The notes under the pieces were generated by a model, which was given only the letters and a program-made list of their open reading frames with translations, searched no databases and was not told the DNA's origin. A DNA stretch of 6,305 nt from the NCBI GenBank assembly GCA_947505885.1, contig CANNMN010000077.1, forward strand, positions 1-6,305. Reading direction: 5' to 3'. Below are positions 1 to 5,396 of this stretch, piece after piece; positions within the stretch are counted from its first letter, which is position 1; every line of letters starts with the position of its first letter. Source of the DNA: Rickettsiales bacterium. Lineage in GTDB: Bacteria > Pseudomonadota > Alphaproteobacteria > Rickettsiales > UBA1997. The position numbers and the translations under genes were made by a program.

Positions 1-420
1 GTAAAGGTCGACGAGAGATTGTGTTGGATGTTGATTTGAGCCATCTCCCGCATTAATCACCGGCACTGTTGCATATTTCGCCAACTCTTCCGCCGAGCCA
101 ATTTTGGGGTGACGCATCACAATTACGTCGGCGTAATTACTCATGATGCGACCAGTGTCGGCAAGGCTTTCGCCCTTTGCTACCGAAGAAGTTTGACCGT
201 CTTCGAGCGAAATAATTCTGCCGCCAAGCCTGTGCATTGCTGATTCAAAAGAGAAACGTGTGCGCGTGCTTGGCTCAAAAAATAAAGTTGCAAGAATGGT
301 GTTTGGGCAGTCTTGTTGTGGTCTGACGTAATATTTGTCAGCGAGAGCAAAAAGTTTTTCAATGTCGCTTTCTTTGATTTGGTGGGAATCAAGAAGATGT
401 CTAAAAGAAAGCTGGCTCAC
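1..420 (-). CDS. pyrB: Aspartate carbamoyltransferase catalytic chain, N-terminal part (cut by window edge)
   Basis: PyrB condenses carbamoyl phosphate with aspartate to N-carbamoylaspartate, the committed step of pyrimidine synthesis in the cytoplasm. The 140 codons seen cover the carbamoyl-phosphate domain. The phosphate-binding STRTR motif is at residues 51-55, the mobile loop (QTSSVAKGES) near 76-85 with Lys82, VMRHP near 101-105, and GDGSNQHPTQ at 125-134. HPTQ, rather than the HPCQ of ornithine carbamoyltransferase, supports the aspartate enzyme. The aspartate-binding C-terminal half lies beyond position 1. The start is GTG at 420-418: no ATG fits this frame, and AAGGAG at 430-425 sits four bases upstream. 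It follows hflK with one base between stop and start, so the two are probably translated in a coupled way. Whether a regulatory PyrI or a PyrC partner follows cannot be seen. Confidence 0.96.
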   Translation of the reverse strand, partial: MSQLSFRHLLDSHQIKESDIEKLFALADKYYVRPQQDCPNTILATLFFEPSTRTRFSFESAMHRLGGRIISLEDGQTSSVAKGESLADTGRIMSNYADVIVMRHPKIGSAEELAKYATVPVINAGDGSNQHPTQSLVDLY

Positions 421-421
421 A

Positions 422-1594
422 TTACTCCTTTTTTGGTTGTTGCTTGATTTCGTTCAGTGGGAAGTAAGGCACAACACCAGATTTTGAGGCGCTCTTGTCG
501 ATGAAAACCTTATCCATATCGCGGTAAATTTTTTCCATTGTTTCAAGATAGATGCGTTTTTTAGTCACCTGTTTGGCCTTCGAATATTGATTGTAGACGG
601 CGTTAAATCTTCCCGCTTCACCCTGAGCGTTAGCGACTACTTCTTTTTCGTAAGCCTCCGCTTGTTCTTTTGCTTGAGCAGATTCGCCACGCGCACGCGG
701 AATGATGTCGTTAGAGTAAGATTGCGCTTGGTTGATTTCTTTTTCCTTGTCGGCTTTAGCAGTTTGAACATCGCGGAAAGCATCAATTACTTGTGCAGGC
801 GGATCAACACGACGCAGCTGAACTAACACCACGCGAATTCCCGCGCCGTAAGCATCAAGAATTTCTTGGAGCAGAATTTTTGTCTCTTGCTCGATTTTAC
901 TTTTACCGTCCGAGAGAGCGCTAGCAATTGGTGTGCGAGCAATGATTTCACGCATCGCGCTTTCAGTAGATTTGCGAATACTTTGATTTGGTTCGACGAT
1001 ATTGAAGGTGAAATCTTTGATGTCGGAAATTTGCCACTGCACTTGGAATTCAATGTCGACGATATTTTCATCGCCAGTGAGCATTAAACTTTCGGCGTTA
1101 AAATCGCGGTTATCTGATTTTTTTTTGCTCGAAGAAAAACCAAATTCTTCAGTGTTAACCGAGGTAACGCTTTTCTTAATCACTTGGCCGAAAGGGTAGG
1201 GAATATGATAATTTAGCCCAGGTGTTGCAACTTTGTAAAACTTACCGAAGTAGAGCAGAACAGCATTTTCATCAGTATCAACTTGGTAAAGACCAAGTGA
1301 GAGCCAAAGAAATGAGATGCCAAGAATAATAAGTCCAACTAGGGATTTTGGTGATTTACCATTTTGCGCTGAGTCGAAAAATTTTTTCATGCGCTCGAAA
1401 TTTTTTTTGAAAAAATCTTCAAAATCATCTTGCGGATTTCCTCTTGGATCTCTTGGTGGAGGAGATTTTTTTTCTCCGCTAGAATTCCCGCCAGAATTAT
1501 TTTCAGAGCCGTTAGGTTTAGAGTTGTTAGGTTTTTGATTACCAGCACCGCTCCATGGGCCCCAAGGGCCGGAGTTCATCAGAAGTTTTAGCAT
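422..1594 (-). CDS. hflK: HflK, band-7/SPFH membrane protein modulating FtsH
   Basis: HflK is an inner-membrane SPFH/prohibitin-family protein. With HflC it normally forms a large complex around the FtsH protease and tunes membrane-protein turnover. The 390 residues show the HflK plan. A Gly/Asn/Pro/Ser-rich N-terminus (about 7-58) precedes a charged stretch, then one membrane segment at about 84-104. The band-7 domain starts at QVDTDENAVLLYFGKF (104-119). It continues with MLTGDENIVDIEFQVQW (171-187) and RRVDPPAQVIDAFRDV (261-276), followed by a charged Ala/Glu/Lys-rich helix (about 277-345). The N-terminal low-complexity tract argues for HflK rather than HflC. ATG at 1594 is taken as the start; Met6 (1579) is an alternative, and neither has a clear Shine-Dalgarno. 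dapA lies 64 bp upstream and pyrB directly downstream. The usual neighbour hflC is absent. Confidence 0.93.
   Translation of the reverse strand: MLKLLMNSGPWGPWSGAGNQKPNNSKPNGSENNSGGNSSGEKKSPPPRDPRGNPQDDFEDFFKKNFERMKKFFDSAQNGKSPKSLVGLIILGISFLWLSLGLYQVDTDENAVLLYFGKFYKVATPGLNYHIPYPFGQVIKKSVTSVNTEEFGFSSSKKKSDNRDFNAESLMLTGDENIVDIEFQVQWQISDIKDFTFNIVEPNQSIRKSTESAMREIIARTPIASALSDGKSKIEQETKILLQEILDAYGAGIRVVLVQLRRVDPPAQVIDAFRDVQTAKADKEKEINQAQSYSNDIIPRARGESAQAKEQAEAYEKEVVANAQGEAGRFNAVYNQYSKAKQVTKKRIYLETMEKIYRDMDKVFIDKSASKSGVVPYFPLNEIKQQPKKE
425..430 (-). promoter_or_regulatory. Shine-Dalgarno of pyrB inside the end of hflK
   Basis: AAGGAG read on the minus strand forms the final Lys-Glu codons of hflK and lies four bases before the GTG start of pyrB. 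It fixes that unusual start, because the overlapping ATG at 422-420 is followed at once by TGA. It is the only strong ribosome binding site seen in the window. Confidence 0.8.
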
Positions 1595-1613
1595 GTTTGT
1601 TAATTTTATTCTT

Positions 1614-1632
1614 TTCGCGTTATTTCCGCGAA
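1614..1632. repeat. Small hairpin between dapA and hflK
   Basis: TTCGCG (1614-1619) and CGCGAA (1627-1632) are perfect 6-bp inverted arms around a 7-nt loop, in the 64-bp gap between the dapA stop and the hflK start. There is no T run on the minus (coding) side, so it is not an intrinsic terminator. It could be an mRNA stability or processing hairpin within a dapA-hflK-pyrB transcript. The arms are short enough that chance is possible. Confidence 0.35.
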
Positions 1633-1658
1633 GGCAGAGATTGTAAAAGTTTAGTTAT

Positions 1659-2540
1659 TTATTTTTTAATCAGTCCGAGTTTTTTCATCTCGTTTTTTAT
1701 TCTTGTTTGCGCCGCGATTGAAGGTGCAGTTAGCGGAAGACGAACTTCTGCACTGCACAATCCAATTAGACTTGCTGCGTATTTTATTGGAATTGGGTTG
1801 GTCTCGCAAAACATCGCGGCATGCAGTGCGGTTAGTTTATCTTGAAGAGCAAGTGCAGTTTTGTAATCACCGCGCATTGTCGCTTTTTGTAGGTCAGAAA
1901 CCATTTTTGGCGCGATGTTGGCAGTAACCGAAATTACGCCATTTCCACCCATTGCATTGAAGCCCACAACTGTCGCATCTTCACCAGAAAGGTAAGAAAA
2001 TTTTTTCTTGATTAAGAGGCGTAAAGAGGCGACGCGAGCGAGATCTCCGGTTGCATCTTTAATGCCGACGACATTTTTTAATTCAGAAATTCGTGCTAAA
2101 TTTTCGTCAGAAATATTAATCACCGCCCGGCCAGGAATATTGTAGATGTAAAGCGGAATGCCAATTTTATCTAGCGCTTTGAAATGTTGAAATACGCCTT
2201 CAGGAATTGGTTTATTGTAGTAAGGCGCAACGATTAAGCATGAATCAGCGCCAATTTTTTTTGCGTGCTTTGTCATCATCACCGCTTCTTCCGTCGAGTT
2301 AGATCCGGTGCCTGCCATTACTTGAATTTTTCCACGAGCAAATTTTACACAGTTCTCAATTACAGAATTATGCTCCTCGTGAGTTAGCGTTGGAGATTCG
2401 CCAGTTGTGCCACAAGGAACAATTCCATCAATTCCATTTTCGATTTGGAATTTAACAATTTGTTCCAAAGATTTTTCGTCGATCTTATTTTTTTTGAAAG
2501 GTGTGACAATCGCGGTGTAAGTCTCGGTTGTTGATTTCAT
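1659..2540 (-). CDS. dapA: 4-hydroxy-tetrahydrodipicolinate synthase
   Basis: DapA condenses pyruvate with aspartate semialdehyde, the first step specific to the diaminopimelate/lysine branch, feeding peptidoglycan and protein synthesis in the cytoplasm. The 293-residue product has the length usual for this TIM-barrel lyase. Visible landmarks are AIVTPF near the start, the pyruvate-carboxylate loop CGTTGES (43-49, Thr45/Thr46), APYYNKP (105-111, Tyr107/Tyr108), the proton-relay Tyr133 in YIYNIPGR (131-138) with Arg138 of the semialdehyde site, and Schiff-base Lys161 in GIKDATG. The frame is open to an ATG at 2582, but the protein similarity begins at the ATG at 2540. The extra 14 residues are unlike the family and run into the promoter region. 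It is probably the first gene of a dapA-hflK-pyrB transcript. It has no clear Shine-Dalgarno. Confidence 0.96.
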   Translation of the reverse strand: MKSTTETYTAIVTPFKKNKIDEKSLEQIVKFQIENGIDGIVPCGTTGESPTLTHEEHNSVIENCVKFARGKIQVMAGTGSNSTEEAVMMTKHAKKIGADSCLIVAPYYNKPIPEGVFQHFKALDKIGIPLYIYNIPGRAVINISDENLARISELKNVVGIKDATGDLARVASLRLLIKKKFSYLSGEDATVVGFNAMGGNGVISVTANIAPKMVSDLQKATMRGDYKTALALQDKLTALHAAMFCETNPIPIKYAASLIGLCSAEVRLPLTAPSIAAQTRIKNEMKKLGLIKK

Positions 2541-2580
2541 TTTTTTTGAATTGATTTTGTCTAAGTACAATTTCCCTCCC

Positions 2581-2588
2581 ATTATAAT
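2581..2588. promoter_or_regulatory. Symmetrical -10 element in the divergent dapA/nuoA region
   Basis: ATTATAAT contains a perfect TATAAT on the plus strand (2583-2588) and another on the minus strand (2586-2581). On the minus strand a start near 2574 would give dapA a leader of about 34 nt. On the plus strand a start near 2595 would leave nuoA only about 8 nt of leader. TACAAT at 2566-2571 is an alternative plus-strand -10 giving about 25 nt. No good -35 is seen for either direction; TTGTCT at 2557-2562 is 20 bp from the plus-strand TATAAT. The placement is inferred. Confidence 0.5.
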
Positions 2589-2602
2589 TCAATCAAGAGC
2601 CA

Positions 2603-2974
2603 ATGAGTTCCGACTTAGTTTCTTCACAATATTTTCCGATTTTATTATTTTTAATCGTCGCAATCGGCCTTTCTTGCGCTGTGCTGCTGATTCCGTTTTT
2701 GCTCAACAAATTACGCCCAGATCCTGAGAAAAATTCTCCCTACGAATGCGGTTTTGAAGGCGAGGGGCCAGTGCGCAATGAGTTCGAAGTTCAGTTTTAT
2801 CTCGTTGCGATTCTCTTCATTATTTTTGATCTCGAAGTGGCTTTCCTTTTTCCTTGGGCTGTATCTCTGGGCAAAATCGGCGTCTTTGGTTTTTGGTCAA
2901 TGATGGTTTTTTTAACCGTATTAACCGCCGGCTTCGTTTATGAATGGAAGCGTGGAGCGCTTGAGTGGAGATAG
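2603..2974 (+). CDS. nuoA: NADH-quinone oxidoreductase subunit A
   Basis: NuoA (ND3 in mitochondria) is a small membrane subunit of proton-pumping complex I, at the joint between the peripheral arm, the quinone site and the membrane arm. The 123 residues match the family length. Three hydrophobic segments lie at about 10-35, 64-86 and 93-114. The conserved loop [10 protein letters not shown] (43-52) carries Cys49, equivalent to the ND3 loop cysteine of the mitochondrial active/deactive switch. [20 protein letters not shown] (65-84) and the C-terminal [13 protein letters not shown] (110-122) are diagnostic. The ATG at 2603 gives the normal N-terminus; only a weak AAGAG precedes it. It diverges from dapA across 62 bp. 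nuoB, normally adjacent, is 444 bp away behind a probable terminator. Confidence 0.97.
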   Translation: MSSDLVSSQYFPILLFLIVAIGLSCAVLLIPFLLNKLRPDPEKNSPYECGFEGEGPVRNEFEVQFYLVAILFIIFDLEVAFLFPWAVSLGKIGVFGFWSMMVFLTVLTAGFVYEWKRGALEWR

Positions 2975-3282
2975 ATTTAACTTTGCTTCTTAGTTTTTAG
3001 CTGCGGCAACTTGTCTTCCTTCTCTAGAGCGCGCAGGGTTGCGTTTAGATTCTGCTAAAGTTCAACCGCTCTCGCTCGAGTAAAAGCCTAACACTGGGAC
3101 ATTTTGCAACAAATTTTAGTTGAGAATTTTTCTGATCTGCAGGCGCATTTCGACCCTCTTGGGATTTATACTTTTCGTAATTCTCTGCTCGATTTTCGAA
3201 ATAATTTTTTACAGTTAAGTGAGGGGTTTTTTGTAAACATTTAGAGCGATTTTTATTTCATGAATCCTTGATTTTACAGGGC

Positions 3283-3323
3283 AAAATGTAATTTTGAGCA
3301 CTGTGCTCAAAATTACATTTTTT
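3283..3323 (+). terminator. Long perfect dyad with T run, probable rho-independent terminator
   Basis: The arm AAAATGTAATTTTGAGCAC (3283-3301) is repeated exactly inverted at 3303-3321 around a single T. As RNA this gives about 18 bp of stem and a 3-nt loop (CUG). The right arm runs into six T residues (3318-3323), the arrangement of an intrinsic terminator for plus-strand transcription. The reverse strand has only four T residues, so it would be weaker in that direction. It lies about 310 bp after the nuoA stop and about 95 bp before the nuoB start. It could instead be a dispersed palindromic repeat. Confidence 0.6.
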
Positions 3324-3331
3324 GGCTAATT

Positions 3332-3353
3332 CCTTCCTCTTAAAACCTTCCTC
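3332..3353. repeat. Twin direct repeat CCTTCCTC before the nuoB promoter candidate
   Basis: Identical 8-mers occur at 3332-3339 and 3346-3353, 14 bp start to start, with TTAAAA in the spacer. They end six bases before the TTGACA box at 3360. The position would suit an activator site, but the repeats are short and pyrimidine-only, so chance is possible. Confidence 0.3.
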
Positions 3354-3359
3354 AGGATG

Positions 3360-3389
3360 TTGACATTAGAGCTGGCTGGCGGGTAGAAA
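3360..3389 (+). promoter_or_regulatory. Candidate sigma-70 type promoter for nuoB
   Basis: A perfect -35 hexamer TTGACA (3360-3365) is followed after 18 bp by TAGAAA (3384-3389), which matches four of six -10 positions. Transcription would start near 3396, about 23 nt before the nuoB ATG. Its place just after the probable terminator fits a separate promoter for nuoBC and the following membrane-protein gene. Confidence 0.5.
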
Positions 3390-3418
3390 GTGCGTCTCAA
3401 ATTTCCAAGCAAATTCAA

Positions 3419-3943
3419 ATGACCAACTCAAATCTCAGTCCTTTAAATCAAGACTCCATTCTCAACCAAGTTGCTGACGACGTTAACAATCGCGGTTTCG
3501 TTACGGCGAAGCTTGACGAGCTCGTTAATTGGGCGCGCACCGGTTCACTTTGGCCAATGACTTTCGGCCTCGCTTGCTGCGCGGTTGAAATGATGCAATC
3601 GGCGGCAAGTCGTTACGATCTCGACCGTTTTGGATTAATTTTTCGCCCGTCTCCACGCCAATCAGACGTTATGATTGTGGCGGGAACGCTCACCAATAAA
3701 ATGGCGCCAGCGCTGCGTAAAGTTTACGACCAAATGGCCGAACCACGTTACGTAATTTCAATGGGAAGCTGCGCCAATGGAGGCGGCTACTACCATTACT
3801 CTTACTCAGTTGTGAGAGGTTGCGACAGAATTGTGCCGGTGGATGTTTACGTTCCTGGCTGCCCTCCAACCGCTGAGGCATTGCTTTACGGAGTTTTGTT
3901 GCTTCAAAGAAAAATCAAAAGAACCGGGAAATTTAGCAGGTAA
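3419..3943 (+). CDS. nuoB: NADH-quinone oxidoreductase subunit B (N2 cluster subunit)
   Basis: NuoB (PSST in mitochondria) carries the terminal [4Fe-4S] cluster N2, which passes electrons to ubiquinone in complex I. The 174 residues include all four cluster ligands: the tandem Cys53-Cys54 in [11 protein letters not shown], Cys118 in [10 protein letters not shown] and Cys148 in [11 protein letters not shown]. The family signature [20 protein letters not shown] (78-97) is also present. The non-conserved N-terminus (1-30) and the C-terminal QRKIKRTGK are as expected. The ATG at 3419 is the only good start before the conserved region and has no visible Shine-Dalgarno. nuoC begins one base after the stop, so B and C are surely co-transcribed. 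The upstream gap carries its own promoter candidate, suggesting transcription apart from nuoA. Confidence 0.98.
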   Translation: MTNSNLSPLNQDSILNQVADDVNNRGFVTAKLDELVNWARTGSLWPMTFGLACCAVEMMQSAASRYDLDRFGLIFRPSPRQSDVMIVAGTLTNKMAPALRKVYDQMAEPRYVISMGSCANGGGYYHYSYSVVRGCDRIVPVDVYVPGCPPTAEALLYGVLLLQRKIKRTGKFSR

Positions 3944-3944
3944 A

Positions 3945-4538
3945 ATGAAACAAAATTTAAAAGCACAAGCCGACTACATTAAAAATAATTTTGCTGGTGC
4001 GACCGTTGCAGAGCCAATCGCTTACGACAATCTAATCATTTACGTCGAGGCTAAAGAAATCGTAAATTTCCTAAAATTTTTGCGCGACGACAAAGACCTT
4101 TCCTTCAAAACTTTGCTCGATGTTTTTGGTGCAGACTTGCTTGGAATTAGATCTCCGCGTTTCGAAGTGATTTACAATTTACTCAGCTACAAATTGAACA
4201 ATCGCCTCACTGTTAAAGTTGCATTGAATGAAGGCGAAAAAGTTGCGACTGTGTGTGAAGTTTTTAGCACCGCAAATTGGTTCGAGCGCGAGACTTTCGA
4301 CATGTATGGAATTGAATTTATGAATCATCCAGACCTGCGTCGCATCCTTACTGATTACGGCTTTGAAGGTCATCCTTTGCGTAAAGATTTTCCACTTACC
4401 GGTTACAAAGAAGTTCGTTACGACGAACAACAAAAGAAGGTTGTTTACGAGCCAGTCAAACTTATGCAGGAATTTCGTAATTTTGATTTCGAGACGCCTT
4501 GGGAAGGTCCAAAAAGAGATGTGAGTTACAAAAAATAA
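3945..4538 (+). CDS. nuoC: NADH-quinone oxidoreductase subunit C (30 kDa)
   Basis: NuoC is the 30-kDa subunit of the complex I peripheral arm. It holds no cofactor and scaffolds NuoD and NuoB near the quinone site. The 197 residues show the family core in the right order: ANWFERETFDMYGIEF (110-125), HPDLRRILTDYGFEGHPLRK (128-147), and DFPL(T)GY, EVRYD and VVYEPV up to about 172, then FRNFDFETPWEG (177-188). It is a free-standing NuoC, not the NuoCD fusion of enterobacteria. The frame stays open upstream to 3831, but ATG 3945 sits one base after the nuoB stop, gives the normal length, and has AGCAGG a few bases before it. nuoD would be expected next; instead a gene for an unrecognised membrane protein begins nine bases after the stop. 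Confidence 0.97.
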   Translation: MKQNLKAQADYIKNNFAGATVAEPIAYDNLIIYVEAKEIVNFLKFLRDDKDLSFKTLLDVFGADLLGIRSPRFEVIYNLLSYKLNNRLTVKVALNEGEKVATVCEVFSTANWFERETFDMYGIEFMNHPDLRRILTDYGFEGHPLRKDFPLTGYKEVRYDEQQKKVVYEPVKLMQEFRNFDFETPWEGPKRDVSYKK

Positions 4539-4547
4539 ACATTCGCA

Positions 4548-4964
4548 ATGAAAGAAATTTTCAGCAAAATTAATTCATCTTTTAAGAAAGCTAACAAGGG
4601 CGAAGAAACCGTTTCGCATATGATTTGGTGGTGGGGATTGATCGGATATTTAGTCGCTTTTTTAATCGCCAATAAATTGATCAGAATAATCAACTTTCGC
4701 TTCATCGACATCTTTCTCTCCCTATTGATGGTGCTTTATTTTTCTTGGCACATTTACGCCATTAAAAAATGCGCTCCGAAGAAACCAAAACTTAGCCCAG
4801 AAGAAAAAAAGAAACTGAAAGAAGAGCGGCGCGCCCAGTTTGGAAAAAAAGCTCTGCGCAAATTATTAGCCCAAGAATCTTTAACCGCCTGGGATCCGGT
4901 TTTTATGGTGATGGCAATCGATGTTTTGTGCGTTACGCACTTTTTTGGCTACGTGTTTAAGTAG
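4548..4964 (+). CDS. Unrecognised small membrane protein, probably three transmembrane segments
   Basis: I do not recognise this 138-residue protein. It starts with a basic segment (1-20), then two closely spaced hydrophobic stretches at about 25-48 (beginning [13 protein letters not shown]) and 51-72. A strongly charged Lys/Glu-rich stretch follows at about 73-106 ([15 protein letters not shown]), possibly a cytoplasmic helix, and a last hydrophobic segment lies at about 117-136 ([20 protein letters not shown]). There is no signal peptide, cofactor motif or catalytic signature. It starts nine bases after the nuoC stop, so it is probably co-transcribed with nuoBC, which invites but does not prove a complex I link. 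No Shine-Dalgarno is seen. Its last eight bases overlap the end of rnhA on the other strand. It is not NuoD, NuoK, NuoJ or a known accessory subunit by eye. Confidence 0.8.
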   Translation: MKEIFSKINSSFKKANKGEETVSHMIWWWGLIGYLVAFLIANKLIRIINFRFIDIFLSLLMVLYFSWHIYAIKKCAPKKPKLSPEEKKKLKEERRAQFGKKALRKLLAQESLTAWDPVFMVMAIDVLCVTHFFGYVFK

Positions 4965-5391
4965 ACTCTGCACCTTCTCGCGCTAGCACGTCGACGATTT
5001 CATTGTAGTGATTTCCTGAATGTCCTTTGACCCAAATCCACTCGATTTTGTGTTTAACAGTTTCTGTTTCGAGTTCTTGCCACAAGTCTGAATTTTTTAC
5101 CGGCTTGCGATTGGCGGTGCGCCAGCCATTTTTTTTCCAGCCGTGGATCCATTTTGTAATTCCGTCTTTGACGTAAGTGCTGTCGGTGTAGAGATTTATT
5201 TTTGCAGATTTTTTAAGCACGCGCAGCGCTTCAATTACGGCACGCAATTCCATGCGATTGTTGGTGGTTTCTTTTTCGCCGCCTTTGATTTTTTTCTGAT
5301 TTTCTTTGTAAATCAGAATGGCTCCCCATCCGCCTCTGCCAGGGTTTCCAAGGCAGGCGCCGTCGGTGTAGATTTCTATTGTTTCACTCAT
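4957..5391 (-). CDS. rnhA: Ribonuclease HI
   Basis: RNase HI cuts the RNA strand of RNA:DNA hybrids, removing R-loops and primers during replication. The product is 144 residues and all five catalytic residues fall at the same numbers as in the E. coli enzyme: Asp10 in [11 protein letters not shown], Glu48 in NNRMEL, Asp70 in LYTDSTYV, His124 in VKGHSG and Asp134. The basic, Trp-rich handle ([19 protein letters not shown], 82-100) used for substrate binding is present. The frame is open to 5481, but that would run 85 bases into sdhB; ATG 5391 gives the normal N-terminus. It starts five bases after the sdhB stop, so the two probably share a transcript. Its 3' end overlaps the convergent membrane-protein gene by 8 bp. 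Confidence 0.97.
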   Translation of the reverse strand: MSETIEIYTDGACLGNPGRGGWGAILIYKENQKKIKGGEKETTNNRMELRAVIEALRVLKKSAKINLYTDSTYVKDGITKWIHGWKKNGWRTANRKPVKNSDLWQELETETVKHKIEWIWVKGHSGNHYNEIVDVLAREGAEST

Positions 5392-5396
5392 CAAAA

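Larger units (their letters stand above)
2975..3418. other. 444-bp non-coding gap between nuoA and nuoB
   Basis: No convincing gene lies here in either strand. The longest open stretch noted is 50 codons on the plus strand (3092-3241) without an ATG, and another of 29 codons (2994-3080) also has no start. I checked for the hallmark motifs of tRNA, tmRNA, SRP RNA and RNase P RNA and saw none. The clear structures are the 39-nt dyad at 3283-3321, twin CCTTCCTC copies at 3332 and 3346, and a TTGACA box at 3360. The first part (about 3000-3080) is visibly more GC-rich than the rest. The gap could be an old insertion, a decayed gene or an unrecognised small RNA ended by the hairpin; none of these is shown. 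Confidence 0.6.

Noticed and set aside
180..392. 70-residue minus-strand frame in the left edge
   Set aside because: It is another frame of pyrB, whose correct frame shows the carbamoyl-phosphate motifs.
1435..1560. Low-complexity N-terminus of hflK as a repeat or frameshift
   Set aside because: A Gly/Asn/Pro-rich cytoplasmic tail is normal for HflK and the frame is continuous.
1614..1632. Terminator between dapA and hflK
   Set aside because: The hairpin has no T run on the coding strand and the genes are only 64 bp apart, so read-through is more likely.
1555..1845. 96-residue plus-strand frame across the hflK start and dapA end
   Set aside because: It lies antisense to two well-supported genes, has no family features, and its composition follows from the opposite coding strand.
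1659..2582. Longer dapA form starting at ATG 2582 (307 residues)
   Set aside because: The additional 14 residues are not like the family, and ATG 2540 gives the standard length. The longer start falls inside the TATAAT region.
2990..3110. Possible tmRNA or tRNA in the nuoA-nuoB gap
   Set aside because: A GTTCAACC string and a tag-like reading of the minus strand drew attention, but the T-loop lacks its invariant C, no acceptor stem or CCA pairing is found, and the peptide does not resemble known alphaproteobacterial tags.
3831..4538. Longer nuoC form (235 residues)
   Set aside because: It would overlap nuoB by more than 100 bases with residues unlike NuoC; ATG 3945 follows the nuoB stop directly.
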